Positions 7,362 through 15,346 of a stretch of DNA of 44,605 nucleotides are shown here, piece after piece. The notes beneath the pieces are model-generated. The model saw only the letters and a list, made by a program, of their open reading frames with translations, was not told the DNA's origin and ran no database searches. How positions within the stretch are numbered: the first letter of the stretch is position 1; every line of letters begins with the position of its first letter. The position numbers and the translations under genes were made by a program. The stretch comes from MVRV01 sp964469905 (GTDB taxonomy: Bacteria; Desulfobacterota; Syntrophia; Syntrophales; Smithellaceae). The stretch is from the NCBI GenBank assembly GCA_964469905.1, contig CAYXZW010000022.1, forward strand, positions 1 to 44,605, given 5' to 3'.

Positions 7362-8027
7362 ATGAAGCTAAAGGAAGACATTTACGTATATGAATGGACG
7401 AACAACTTCGACAATAACTGCAACAGCTATTATATTGGCGGAGGGGTAAATGCCCTAATAGATCCGGGGCTCTCCCGTTATCTGCCGGATTTACTAAACC
7501 AGATGGCTGCTGATGGTATCAAGAAGGAGGATATTTCTTACATAATCAATACCCATTCTCATCCCGACCACTTCCAGGCCTCTGAGCTTTTTGATGCCGG
7601 GAAGGTTCAGATAGGGCTGCACCCGAAGGAAAGCGAATTTTTAAAAGGAACCGGTGGCGAGCTCTACGGTCTCTTTGGAATCAATGCTCCTAAAATAAAT
7701 ATTAATTTCCCGCTTGCAGAAGGTGGCATTGCTTTAGGCGACCAGCAATTTACCATCTTCCTGGCGCCCGGCCATTCCCCGGGCTCCATCGGACTTTACT
7801 GGCCCCAGCAGAAAGCCTTGTTCTGCGGCGATGTTCTTTTCGACCAGAATGTCGGTCGTACCGACTTTCCCGGCGGCAGCGGCGCCCTTTTAAAAAAGAG
7901 CATCATTGCATTTTCCCAATTAGATATAGAGTTGCTTTTTCCGGGACACATGGGTATTGTGGCCGGCAGGGAAAGAAACCAGAAAAATTTTAATATCGTT
8001 ATTCAGAACATTTTCCCCTATATTTAA
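7362..8027 (+). CDS. Metallo-beta-lactamase-fold hydrolase, glyoxalase II-like
   Basis: A dinuclear metal hydrolase of 221 residues. The metal motif THSHPDH gives His65, His67, Asp69 and His70. Further ligands are seen in APGHSPGS, the bridging Asp in FCGDVLF and the late His in FPGHMGI. Single-domain proteins of this type hydrolyse thioesters such as S-lactoylglutathione and related substrates. Spacing of three bases from the upstream alpha/beta hydrolase and a good AAAGGAAAGG site support tight co-expression. Substrate is unknown; a thioester is a reasonable guess given the neighbours. Confidence 0.86.
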   Translation: MKLKEDIYVYEWTNNFDNNCNSYYIGGGVNALIDPGLSRYLPDLLNQMAADGIKKEDISYIINTHSHPDHFQASELFDAGKVQIGLHPKESEFLKGTGGELYGLFGINAPKININFPLAEGGIALGDQQFTIFLAPGHSPGSIGLYWPQQKALFCGDVLFDQNVGRTDFPGGSGALLKKSIIAFSQLDIELLFPGHMGIVAGRERNQKNFNIVIQNIFPYI

Positions 8028-8060
8028 GTTTACATTTTACTTGTTGGAGGATGATCGGCA

Positions 8061-9746
8061 ATGGCCAATGAAGGAAACAAAGTTATTTACTCTATGATCG
8101 GGGTAAGTAAAATTTATGAAAAGAAACCGGTTCTCAAGGACATATATCTGTCTTATTTCTACGGCGCCAAGATAGGGGTTCTGGGACTGAACGGTTCGGG
8201 AAAAAGCTCCCTGCTGAAAATACTGGCGGGCGTCGATCAGGACTTCCTAGGGCAGACCATTCTTTCGCAGGGATTGACCGTAGGATATCTACAACAGGAG
8301 CCACTGCTCGATGAGACAAAAATTGTCAAGCAGATTGTTGAGGAAGGTGTGCAAAGCACGATCGACCTCATCGCCGAGTTTAATAAAATCAACGAACAGT
8401 TTTCCGAGCCTATGGACGACGATGCCATGGCCAAATTATGCGACAGGCAGGCTGCCGTACAAGAAAAGCTGGATAACCTTAATGCCTGGGATATCGATTC
8501 CCGGCTGGAAATGGCTATGGATGCTTTGCGCTGTCCGTCCGGCGATACACCCGTGAAGATTCTTTCCGGCGGGGAAAAACGCCGCGTTGCTCTCTGTCGC
8601 CTGCTTCTGCAGAATCCCGATATTTTGCTGCTCGACGAACCGACCAATCACCTGGACGCCGAGTCTGTTGCCTGGCTGGAACATCATTTACAAAAATATG
8701 CGGGCACTGTCATTGCTGTAACCCATGATCGCTATTTTCTTGATAATGTAGCCGGTTGGATTCTGGAACTGGACCGCGGGCAGGGAATCCCTTGGCAGGG
8801 CAACTATTCGTCCTGGCTCGAACAAAAGCAAAACCGTCTGAAGAATGAAGAAAAAGTGGAAGGAGAAAGAGTTAAAACTCTGGAGAGGGAACTGGACTGG
8901 ATCAAAATGTCGCCTAAAGGACGCCATGCCAAATCCAAAGCCCGTATTAATGCTTATGAAGAGCTTCTGGGACAGAATCAGGAAAAAGAATCCAAAACCC
9001 ATGAGATTTTTATTGCTCCCGGACCCCGTCTGGGCGACCTCGTCATTGAAGCGCAAAATGTAACCAAAGGATACGGCAATAAATTACTGATGGATGGAAT
9101 GTCCTTTAGCCTGCCGCCCGGTGGAATTGTCGGTGTCATCGGCCCGAACGGCGCGGGGAAAAGCACTCTTTTCAAGATGATTACCGGTCAGGAAAAACCT
9201 GATTCCGGAACATTCCGCATCGGCGATACGGTTAAGCTGGCCTATGTAGATCAAAGCCGCGATTCTCTTGACCCCAACAAAACAATTTGGGAAATGATTT
9301 CCGATGGGCAGGAAATTATCGCCATCGGCTCCCGGCAGGTAAATTCCCGCGCCTATGTCTCCCGCTTCAATTTATCCGGCACCGATCAGCAAAAGAAAGT
9401 CGGCATGCTTTCCGGCGGAGAACGTAACCGGGTTCATCTGGCCAGAATGTTGAAAGAAAGTGCCAATGTTATTCTGCTCGACGAGCCGACCAACGATCTG
9501 GACGTCAACACTCTGCGTGCGCTGGAAGATGCTCTGGACAATTTCGCCGGTTGTGCCGTAGTAATCAGCCATGATCGCTGGTTTCTCGATAGAATCTGTA
9601 CGCACATCCTGGCCTTTGAAGGAGAAAGCAAAACTCTCTGGTTTGACGGTAACTATTCGGAATATGAAGCAGACCGCAAGCTCAGGCTCGGCGCGGCAGC
9701 AAATCAGCCTCATCGGATCAAATATCGCCAGTTAACAAGAATATAG
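8061..9746 (+). CDS. ettA: Energy-dependent translational throttle protein EttA (ABC-F ATPase)
   Basis: A cytosolic ribosome-associated ATPase that gates entry into elongation according to energy state. The 561 residues contain two ATP-binding cassettes. Cassette 1 has GLNGSGKSS, LSGGEKRRVAL and LLLDEPTNHLD; cassette 2 has GPNGAGKST, LSGGERNRVHL and ILLDEPTNDLD. A linker rich in Lys, Arg and Glu lies at about 255-320. There are no membrane segments. The length and the C-terminal QPHRIKYRQL match EttA rather than other ABC-F groups. Its place among acyl-CoA genes looks incidental. GGAGG lies ten bases before the ATG. Confidence 0.9.
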   Translation: MANEGNKVIYSMIGVSKIYEKKPVLKDIYLSYFYGAKIGVLGLNGSGKSSLLKILAGVDQDFLGQTILSQGLTVGYLQQEPLLDETKIVKQIVEEGVQSTIDLIAEFNKINEQFSEPMDDDAMAKLCDRQAAVQEKLDNLNAWDIDSRLEMAMDALRCPSGDTPVKILSGGEKRRVALCRLLLQNPDILLLDEPTNHLDAESVAWLEHHLQKYAGTVIAVTHDRYFLDNVAGWILELDRGQGIPWQGNYSSWLEQKQNRLKNEEKVEGERVKTLERELDWIKMSPKGRHAKSKARINAYEELLGQNQEKESKTHEIFIAPGPRLGDLVIEAQNVTKGYGNKLLMDGMSFSLPPGGIVGVIGPNGAGKSTLFKMITGQEKPDSGTFRIGDTVKLAYVDQSRDSLDPNKTIWEMISDGQEIIAIGSRQVNSRAYVSRFNLSGTDQQKKVGMLSGGERNRVHLARMLKESANVILLDEPTNDLDVNTLRALEDALDNFAGCAVVISHDRWFLDRICTHILAFEGESKTLWFDGNYSEYEADRKLRLGAAANQPHRIKYRQLTRI

Positions 9747-9795
9747 CCGCAGGAAGCGGGGTTTTCTGTCGCTGCAACAAATTAAGGAGGAGAAA

Positions 9796-11598
9796 ATGGT
9801 TTTTCAACGCTCATGGAATGGGAAATACGCTAAGCCCGACAATCTTGTTGAACTTTTTGAAAATGCAATAGAGAAATATGCTGATAACAGATTTCTGGGC
9901 ACTAAGAATGCGTCCGGAGTTTATGAATGGGTAAACTACAAGTATGTAGGCGAACGAGTCGATGCCGCCAGGGCCGGGTTGGCCTTACTCGGCGTGGAGA
10001 AAAATGATGCCGTAGGAATCATCGCCGCCAATCGTGTGGAATGGGTCGTTTGTGCATTTGCGGCATACGGCCGCGGAGCACGCTTTGTTCCCATGTATGA
10101 AAAGGAATTACATTCCGTCTGGACATATATTATTCGTGATGCCGCAATTAAAGTTCTTTTTGTCTCCACAAAAGAACTTTATGAAAACCTGAAGAATCTT
10201 CCGCAGGAAATCTCATCGTTGAAACATGTTATCCTTATTGACGGAACAGGTGAAAACAGCCTGACGGCACTGGAAAATAAAGGGAAGCTCAAGCCAGTAC
10301 CGGCCATTCATCCGTCCTGCAACGACACTGCCGTCTTAATTTACACCAGTGGAACCACGGGCGACCCCAAGGGTGCGCTGCTCTCGCACGGAAACTGCAC
10401 CAGCTGCAGCCAGGCGGGATGGCACCGCTTTCCGGAATTACAGGCACATTCCGTTTCCTTCTGTCATCTTCCCTGGGCGCATAGTTATGGCTTCTCCGCT
10501 GAATTGAACAACTGGATTCAATTTGGCGGATCAATCGCCTTCATGGACACACTCGACAAACTGGCGGAAGACATGTCCAAAGTGCAACCCACCTATTTGA
10601 TTTCCGTTCCCCGGGTCTTTAATAAAATTTATGAAAAAGTAATAACAACTGTTCAGGAAGAAGGCGGATTGAAGCTGAAACTCTTCCGCATGGCTCTGGA
10701 TGCGGCTCTGGTCAAACATAGAACCGGCAAATCAAGCTGGAAATATAAACTGCTGGACAAAATTGTTCTGGAAAAAGTCCGGGCGAAGTTCGGCGGCAAA
10801 CTGGAGGGGGCACTAACCGCCAGCGCCAAAATGAATCCGGAAATCGCCGAGTTCTTTTTTGCCATCGGCATCCCGGTTTATGATTGCTACGGCATGACGG
10901 AAACAAGCCCGGCGGCCACCATGAGCCATTCAACCTGCTACCGGTCAGGATCAGTGGGCAAAGCCCTGGAATTCATCGACATCGTTATTGACAAATCAAA
11001 AGTGGATGACGACAGCGGCGAAGGCGAAGTAATCATCTATGGGCCGAACGTCATGCAGGGTTATCACAACAAACCGGAGAAAACCGCGGAAATAATGACA
11101 CCCGACGGCGGCATCCGTACCGGCGACCGAGGAAAGCTCGATGCAGACGGTTTCCTTTTTATTACCGGACGCTTCAAAGAAGAATACAAATTGTCCAACG
11201 GCAAATATGTGTTCCCCGGCAATATTGAGGAAGACATAAAACTGCTTCCCTATATTCTGAATGTCATGGTTTCCGGCGATGGAAAACCATATAATATAGC
11301 GCTGATCGTCCCCAACATCCCTGTGCTCGAAAAACACATAAGGGCGGTAAACCCATCGATTGATCTTACTGACATCCTGAATAACGATGAAGTGAAAAAT
11401 CTGATCACACTGGAAATCGCCAATCATCTGAAGAAAAAATACGGAGGCTATGAAATCCCGAAAAAGATAGCTTTTGTTGATGAAGATTTCACGGTCGATA
11501 ATGGCATGCTCACTCAGACCATGAAACTCAAACGGCGCTTTGTCGTCCAACGGCACGATGAAATGATTGCCAGTCTGTATAGCGGGGAGGAAGAGTAA
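9796..11598 (+). CDS. Long-chain acyl-CoA synthetase (AMP-forming)
   Basis: Activates fatty acids to acyl-CoA with ATP through an acyl-adenylate. 600 residues, the size of the long-chain ligase group. The ATP/AMP motif YTSGTTGDPKG is at about 183-193, CYGMTETSPA marks the adenine-binding region, and RTGDRGKLD with GRFKEEYKLSNGKYVFP forms the hinge region. It ends with a C-terminal domain typical of bacterial and eukaryotic long-chain enzymes. AAGGAGGAGAAA precedes the ATG. It follows ettA by 49 bases and probably ends the long plus-strand transcription unit that starts with the CoA-transferase. Chain-length preference is not predictable. Confidence 0.92.
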   Translation: MVFQRSWNGKYAKPDNLVELFENAIEKYADNRFLGTKNASGVYEWVNYKYVGERVDAARAGLALLGVEKNDAVGIIAANRVEWVVCAFAAYGRGARFVPMYEKELHSVWTYIIRDAAIKVLFVSTKELYENLKNLPQEISSLKHVILIDGTGENSLTALENKGKLKPVPAIHPSCNDTAVLIYTSGTTGDPKGALLSHGNCTSCSQAGWHRFPELQAHSVSFCHLPWAHSYGFSAELNNWIQFGGSIAFMDTLDKLAEDMSKVQPTYLISVPRVFNKIYEKVITTVQEEGGLKLKLFRMALDAALVKHRTGKSSWKYKLLDKIVLEKVRAKFGGKLEGALTASAKMNPEIAEFFFAIGIPVYDCYGMTETSPAATMSHSTCYRSGSVGKALEFIDIVIDKSKVDDDSGEGEVIIYGPNVMQGYHNKPEKTAEIMTPDGGIRTGDRGKLDADGFLFITGRFKEEYKLSNGKYVFPGNIEEDIKLLPYILNVMVSGDGKPYNIALIVPNIPVLEKHIRAVNPSIDLTDILNNDEVKNLITLEIANHLKKKYGGYEIPKKIAFVDEDFTVDNGMLTQTMKLKRRFVVQRHDEMIASLYSGEEE

Positions 11599-11770
11599 CC
11601 ATAATTTTTCCGTGCTCCGCAGAGGCATAACTTGACAACCGGATAACCGGAAGGTTCCATTCAGTCAGGCGCTGTAAATGCTTTGAATAAGCTGTCACAG
11701 GCTTGCGTTCAGGCAGAATTTACCCAAATGGGCTGACGTTTGTTTGAATAGTTACGGCACACATCGAAAA

Positions 11771-12457
11771 ATGGAAACTCTACTGACACCCACATATTTT
11801 ATCGCCAGTAACTCGCCTGCCATCGGTGAGTTTTCTCGGGCGGCCGCAGGAAACGCGCAGTCGGATTTGGAAAAAGCTGTAAAACTTTATTATGCGGTGC
11901 GGGACAAAATTATCTATAACCCTTACTCGTTTTCTTTGGATAAAGAAAGTTTCCGTGCCGATGTTATTCTAGCCAAGGGGAATGGATGGTGTGTGCAAAA
12001 AGCCATCCTGCTGGCAGCCGCCGGTCGTGCCGCCGGCATTCCCGCCAGGCTGCGCTTTGCCAATGTTGTCAATCATCTCGTCACCGAGCGGCTCCGCGAG
12101 CTTATGAAAACAGACCTGTTCGTTTTCCATGGATTAACGGAATTTTATCTGGAAGGCCAATGGGTGAAGGCAACTCCGGCATTTAATCTTTCGCTGTGCG
12201 AAAAGTTCGGAGTACTGCCTTTGGAGTTCGACGGAAAGAACGATTCCATTTTTCATCCGTTCGATAAAAACGGCCGGCGGCATATGGAATACGTTCATGA
12301 CTACGGCCCCTTTGCTGATTTTCCCTATGAACTGATGATAATGGAGGCGCGCAAATACTATCCTCATTTTTTCAGCGCTGACCTTCCGGTATTTCCTGCC
12401 GCCCCTGATGCCTTTGAGGTCGAGGCAGCCCGAGAAACGGACAAACCACCCCGCTGA
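11771..12457 (+). CDS. Transglutaminase-like (papain-fold) protein
   Basis: 228 residues with the transglutaminase-like core: NGWCVQKAILLAAAGRAAGIPARL holds the nucleophile Cys (residue 74 from this start), and FHGLTEFYLEGQWVKATPAFN holds the His (120). Where canonical members have the catalytic Asp (DPT), this protein reads TPA, so the third triad residue is Thr. Function is unknown; bacterial members act as proteases, amidases or have lost catalysis. The ATG at 11771 is preferred over a TTG at 11744 because METLLTPTYFI looks like the natural N-terminus, but neither has a good ribosome binding site. Confidence 0.78.
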   Translation: METLLTPTYFIASNSPAIGEFSRAAAGNAQSDLEKAVKLYYAVRDKIIYNPYSFSLDKESFRADVILAKGNGWCVQKAILLAAAGRAAGIPARLRFANVVNHLVTERLRELMKTDLFVFHGLTEFYLEGQWVKATPAFNLSLCEKFGVLPLEFDGKNDSIFHPFDKNGRRHMEYVHDYGPFADFPYELMIMEARKYYPHFFSADLPVFPAAPDAFEVEAARETDKPPR

Positions 12458-12494
12458 AACGCGCTACTGGTAATTTGTCAAATTCACGGCACAG

Positions 12495-13211
12495 CTAGAA
12501 AGTGTAATAATTCACCTTGTTGATGGCGGTTCCCATTTTCACGCTTTTTAAATCAATTATGTAGCTCTCGCTATTTTTCAGCGAAACGGTCGTCATCAGT
12601 GTCTTTCCACCACCGGAGTCTTCCGTGGTCATTTCCATCACGAAACCGCTCTCCGAAAGGGTATTGTGCTTAGCGGCCATTTTGGCAGCCCGAAAGACAC
12701 CCAAATCGTTGGACAAATTCATCTGGTCAGTAATCCAAACTTCGCCGAAAATATTTTTAAATGTGTAAGTATATTTTTTGCACATAAAGCCGGCTATTTG
12801 TTTGGTTTCGGTCGTTGGCACAATATCGAGTTTTTTTAGTTCCTTTTCGGTGGGATATTTAAAGCCTCCGGCATTGTAAAGCGTTGCGGCTCCTCGACCG
12901 GAACCAAAAATCTGAATGGCTACTTCATTCTTTTTATCCAACACGGTTTCCGTGTAGTTTCCTTTAGCATCTTCCATTTTAGTCACAAAATTATCGCCGG
13001 TTGATTGGTAATAAGTTTTTATATTCATCGTCCGCATCAATTCACTGTTTCTGGCGTAAAACTCAATTTTAAAGGTATTAGATTTATCGAAGCTGTAGCT
13101 ATCGTCCCACTTTACACCAAAATTCAAGAAAGCAGCGGCAACACCCGGCGACAAAGCGTAAATCATCAAGGCTGCGACAATCAAAAGAATCCTGAGCCTT
13201 ACTTTTAACAT
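12495..13211 (-). CDS. Exported protein, possibly DUF4412-like
   Basis: 238 residues with a signal peptide (about 1-28, ending PGVAAA) and a beta-rich body. The segment GFMCKKYTYTFKN followed by GEVWITDQMNLSND resembles DUF4412-type periplasmic proteins, in which a conserved Cys-Lys-x-Tyr strand precedes a Val-Trp strand. The match is from memory and weak. The start at 13211 is chosen because AAGGAGG lies eight bases upstream; the open frame extends 56 codons further without support. It is convergent with the transglutaminase-like gene and divergent from the acyl-CoA ligase. No function can be assigned. Confidence 0.65.
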   Translation of the reverse strand: MLKVRLRILLIVAALMIYALSPGVAAAFLNFGVKWDDSYSFDKSNTFKIEFYARNSELMRTMNIKTYYQSTGDNFVTKMEDAKGNYTETVLDKKNEVAIQIFGSGRGAATLYNAGGFKYPTEKELKKLDIVPTTETKQIAGFMCKKYTYTFKNIFGEVWITDQMNLSNDLGVFRAAKMAAKHNTLSESGFVMEMTTEDSGGGKTLMTTVSLKNSESYIIDLKSVKMGTAINKVNYYTF

Positions 13212-13335
13212 ATCAATTCCTCCTTGTATTTTGGAGAAGCCTAACTCAATTGGTAAAAAATGAAAACAAAAAACCGCAGTAAAAATCTGCGAGCAACGTG
13301 ATTGGGTTTCCCCATTATTCCTTAATAAATCTGAT

Positions 13336-13364
13336 TTTATTATTGATGTTAATTCAATAATAAA
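13336..13364. repeat. 11-bp AT-rich perfect inverted repeat upstream of the ligase promoter
   Basis: TTTATTATTGA and TCAATAATAAA flank the 7-base spacer TGTTAAT. The repeat ends nine bases before the -35 box of the ligase promoter and also lies upstream of the divergent gene at 13211. It is suited to a dimeric regulator, but it is AT-rich, so a structural role is possible. Confidence 0.5.
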
Positions 13365-13372
13365 GTTATTTC

Positions 13373-13416
13373 TTGACAAAGAAATAACTTGTGCTTATTG
13401 TTCTCCATCAAATGAT
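13373..13416 (+). promoter_or_regulatory. Promoter and operator of acyl-CoA ligase (copy A of a shared element)
   Basis: TTGACA (13373-13378), 17-base spacer, TATTGT (13396-13401). Immediately downstream is TCTCCATCAAATGATTGA, whose core ATCA-AA-TGAT (13407-13416) is an inverted repeat overlapping the expected start site. Forty-four of 49 bases are identical, in register, to the element in front of the acyl-CoA dehydrogenase operon at 28538-28581, including every base from the -10 through the palindrome. The conserved palindrome is the likely operator of a common repressor. Confidence 0.78.
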
Positions 13417-13557
13417 TGAACTGTAAGAAGGAAATTTCCCTGTATGGCAAGACATCTTCTCGCAGCGTCTTGTCAATAATCACAATTGAAGGAGATAGCG
13501 ATAATGGCATTTTAAGAAATATTAACCGGTAAATCAACGAAGGGAGGGTGTGTATTT

Positions 13558-15249
13558 ATGGCAGATATTTATTCTCAGAAACCATGGCTTCGCAATTACG
13601 ATAAGGGAGTCACCCCGCAATTATCTTACGAAGACAAGACATTCGCGGAGATGTTCGCGGAAACGGTGAAACAGTATCCTGATAAAACCGCATTGATTTA
13701 CCTGGACACGCAAATTACTTTTAAGGAAATTGACGCTTTTTCCAACAAACTCGCGCAGTATTTTCTCCAGTGCGGTCTAAAGCCAAACGATGTCGTCGGC
13801 CTGCATATGCCGAACATACCCGCCCATTATATAAGCGTGATCGCTGTACAGAAAGCCGGCTGCATATCGACTGGCCTGAGCCCTCTGCTCACACCGGCTG
13901 AAATGGCGCACCAGTTGACCGATTCCGGAACGAAACTGATAATTACGGTTGACGTTCTCTTTGATAAAATCGCTGAAGTTGCGGACAAGGCATCCTTCAG
14001 TACGGTAATTGTATCGGAAATAGCCGATTTTCTGCCCGGCATCAAAAAGGTACTGGGAAAACTCCTGAAAAAAATACCCACCGGAAATGTCGTTCCACTC
14101 AAAGGCAAGACTGTGACCCGGTTTGGCCAGGTGATGAAAGACACGCCTGCCACTCCGGTCGCGGTAGCTCGTAAGATGCATGACCCGATATTCATGATGT
14201 ATACGGGCGGAACAACCGGTCCTTCTAAAGGTGCGTTACTCACCCAAAAGAATTATATGCATAACCGGATCCAGGTACTCACCTGGCTTGATATACGGGC
14301 CGAACATGTGGCGCTTTCAGCCTTCCCGCTGTTTCATATCGCGGGACTCGCCCTGGGCGGATTTACTATGACCAAAGGAACCACTCAAATCTGTGTACCC
14401 AATCCCCGGGACTCCAATTTTCTCATCAGTGTGCTGAAAAAATATCGACCATCCTTCATGGTCAACGTGCCGACTGTTTATTTTGAACTCCTGAAGAAAC
14501 CGGAGTTCAAGCAACTGGACCTGAGCTCACTGAAGTGGTGCCTTAGCGCCGCTGCCCCCTTCCCCTCGGAAAACATCAAGGAGCTCGAATCTGTAATCGG
14601 CGAAGGCAACTTCATCGAATTATACGGCATGACCGAAACCTCTCCGGTTACCTGCTGTAATCCCCGGTATGGCAAGAAAAAGGCCAGCTCCATCGGCATG
14701 CCTGTATCCGACACTGATTTCAAGCTCGTTGACCCGGAAACCGGCCAACTGGCAGAACCGGGTCAACCGGGAGAAATCTTAATACGCGGGCCACAAGTCA
14801 TGAATGGCTACTACAATAAACCGGAAGAAACGGCGAACTCCATCAGGGACGGCTGGATGCACACCGGCGACGTCGCCCGCATGGACGAGGACGGCTATTT
14901 CTTCATCGTTGACCGGCTAAAAGACATGGTCATCGTCTCTGGATTTAAGGTCTTCACTCGAGAGCTCGATGACGTCCTGTCCAAGCACCCGGATATTCAA
15001 CTGGCAGCATCAGTGGGCGTATCCGATCCGGAACGTCCCGGTTCGGAACGTGTTGCCTGCGCCATTGTCCTCAAACCAGGCATAGAGAAAAACGAAGCGG
15101 AAAAGGGTAAAATTCTGGCATTTCTCAAGGAAAATATCGCACCTTATAAAATTCCGAAGGTTATCGAGTTCATGGACGAACTGCCCACGAGCGGTGTCGG
15201 TAAAATTCTGAAGCGCGAAATCAAGAAAAAGATGAGCGGCAAGATATAA
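13558..15249 (+). CDS. Fatty-acid/acyl-CoA ligase (AMP-forming)
   Basis: 563 residues of the ANL superfamily, forming acyl-CoA through acyl-AMP. The phosphate-binding motif MMYTGGTTGPSKG is at about 213-225. LYGMTETSPV and the hinge sequence HTGDVARMDEDGYFFIVDR follow. The C-terminal domain carries the catalytic Lys in TSGVGKILKREI. It resembles FadD-type long-chain ligases. GGGAGG lies upstream of the ATG. It is a single-gene unit with its own strong promoter/operator 157 bases upstream and a perfect terminator 26 bases downstream. The promoter is shared with the acyl-CoA dehydrogenase operon, which supports a beta-oxidation role. Confidence 0.92.
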   Translation: MADIYSQKPWLRNYDKGVTPQLSYEDKTFAEMFAETVKQYPDKTALIYLDTQITFKEIDAFSNKLAQYFLQCGLKPNDVVGLHMPNIPAHYISVIAVQKAGCISTGLSPLLTPAEMAHQLTDSGTKLIITVDVLFDKIAEVADKASFSTVIVSEIADFLPGIKKVLGKLLKKIPTGNVVPLKGKTVTRFGQVMKDTPATPVAVARKMHDPIFMMYTGGTTGPSKGALLTQKNYMHNRIQVLTWLDIRAEHVALSAFPLFHIAGLALGGFTMTKGTTQICVPNPRDSNFLISVLKKYRPSFMVNVPTVYFELLKKPEFKQLDLSSLKWCLSAAAPFPSENIKELESVIGEGNFIELYGMTETSPVTCCNPRYGKKKASSIGMPVSDTDFKLVDPETGQLAEPGQPGEILIRGPQVMNGYYNKPEETANSIRDGWMHTGDVARMDEDGYFFIVDRLKDMVIVSGFKVFTRELDDVLSKHPDIQLAASVGVSDPERPGSERVACAIVLKPGIEKNEAEKGKILAFLKENIAPYKIPKVIEFMDELPTSGVGKILKREIKKKMSGKI

Positions 15250-15274
15250 CCACGGATTATTAAAGCATCACTCG

Positions 15275-15326
15275 GCTGCGGCGCGCTTCATCCCTGAGCA
15301 ACAGGAAGCGCACCGCAGCTTTTTTT
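15275..15326 (+). terminator. Rho-independent terminator of the ligase gene
   Basis: GCTGCGGCGCGCTTC (15275-15289) pairs with GAAGCGCACCGCAGC (15305-15319) with one non-Watson-Crick position, followed by seven T. It separates the convergent ligase and ADP-forming synthetase genes. Confidence 0.9.
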
Positions 15327-15346
15327 GTCAAGACAATTCCTGAATA

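Noticed and set aside
10995..11628. 210-codon minus-strand ORF inside the acyl-CoA ligase gene
   Set aside because: Antisense shadow of a clearly conserved ligase reading frame; no ribosome binding site.
13275..13291. Terminator-like hairpin (CGCAG...CTGCG then T-rich) in the leader of the minus-strand gene at 13211
   Set aside because: The stem is only five or six pairs; it could be an attenuator but is too weak to call.
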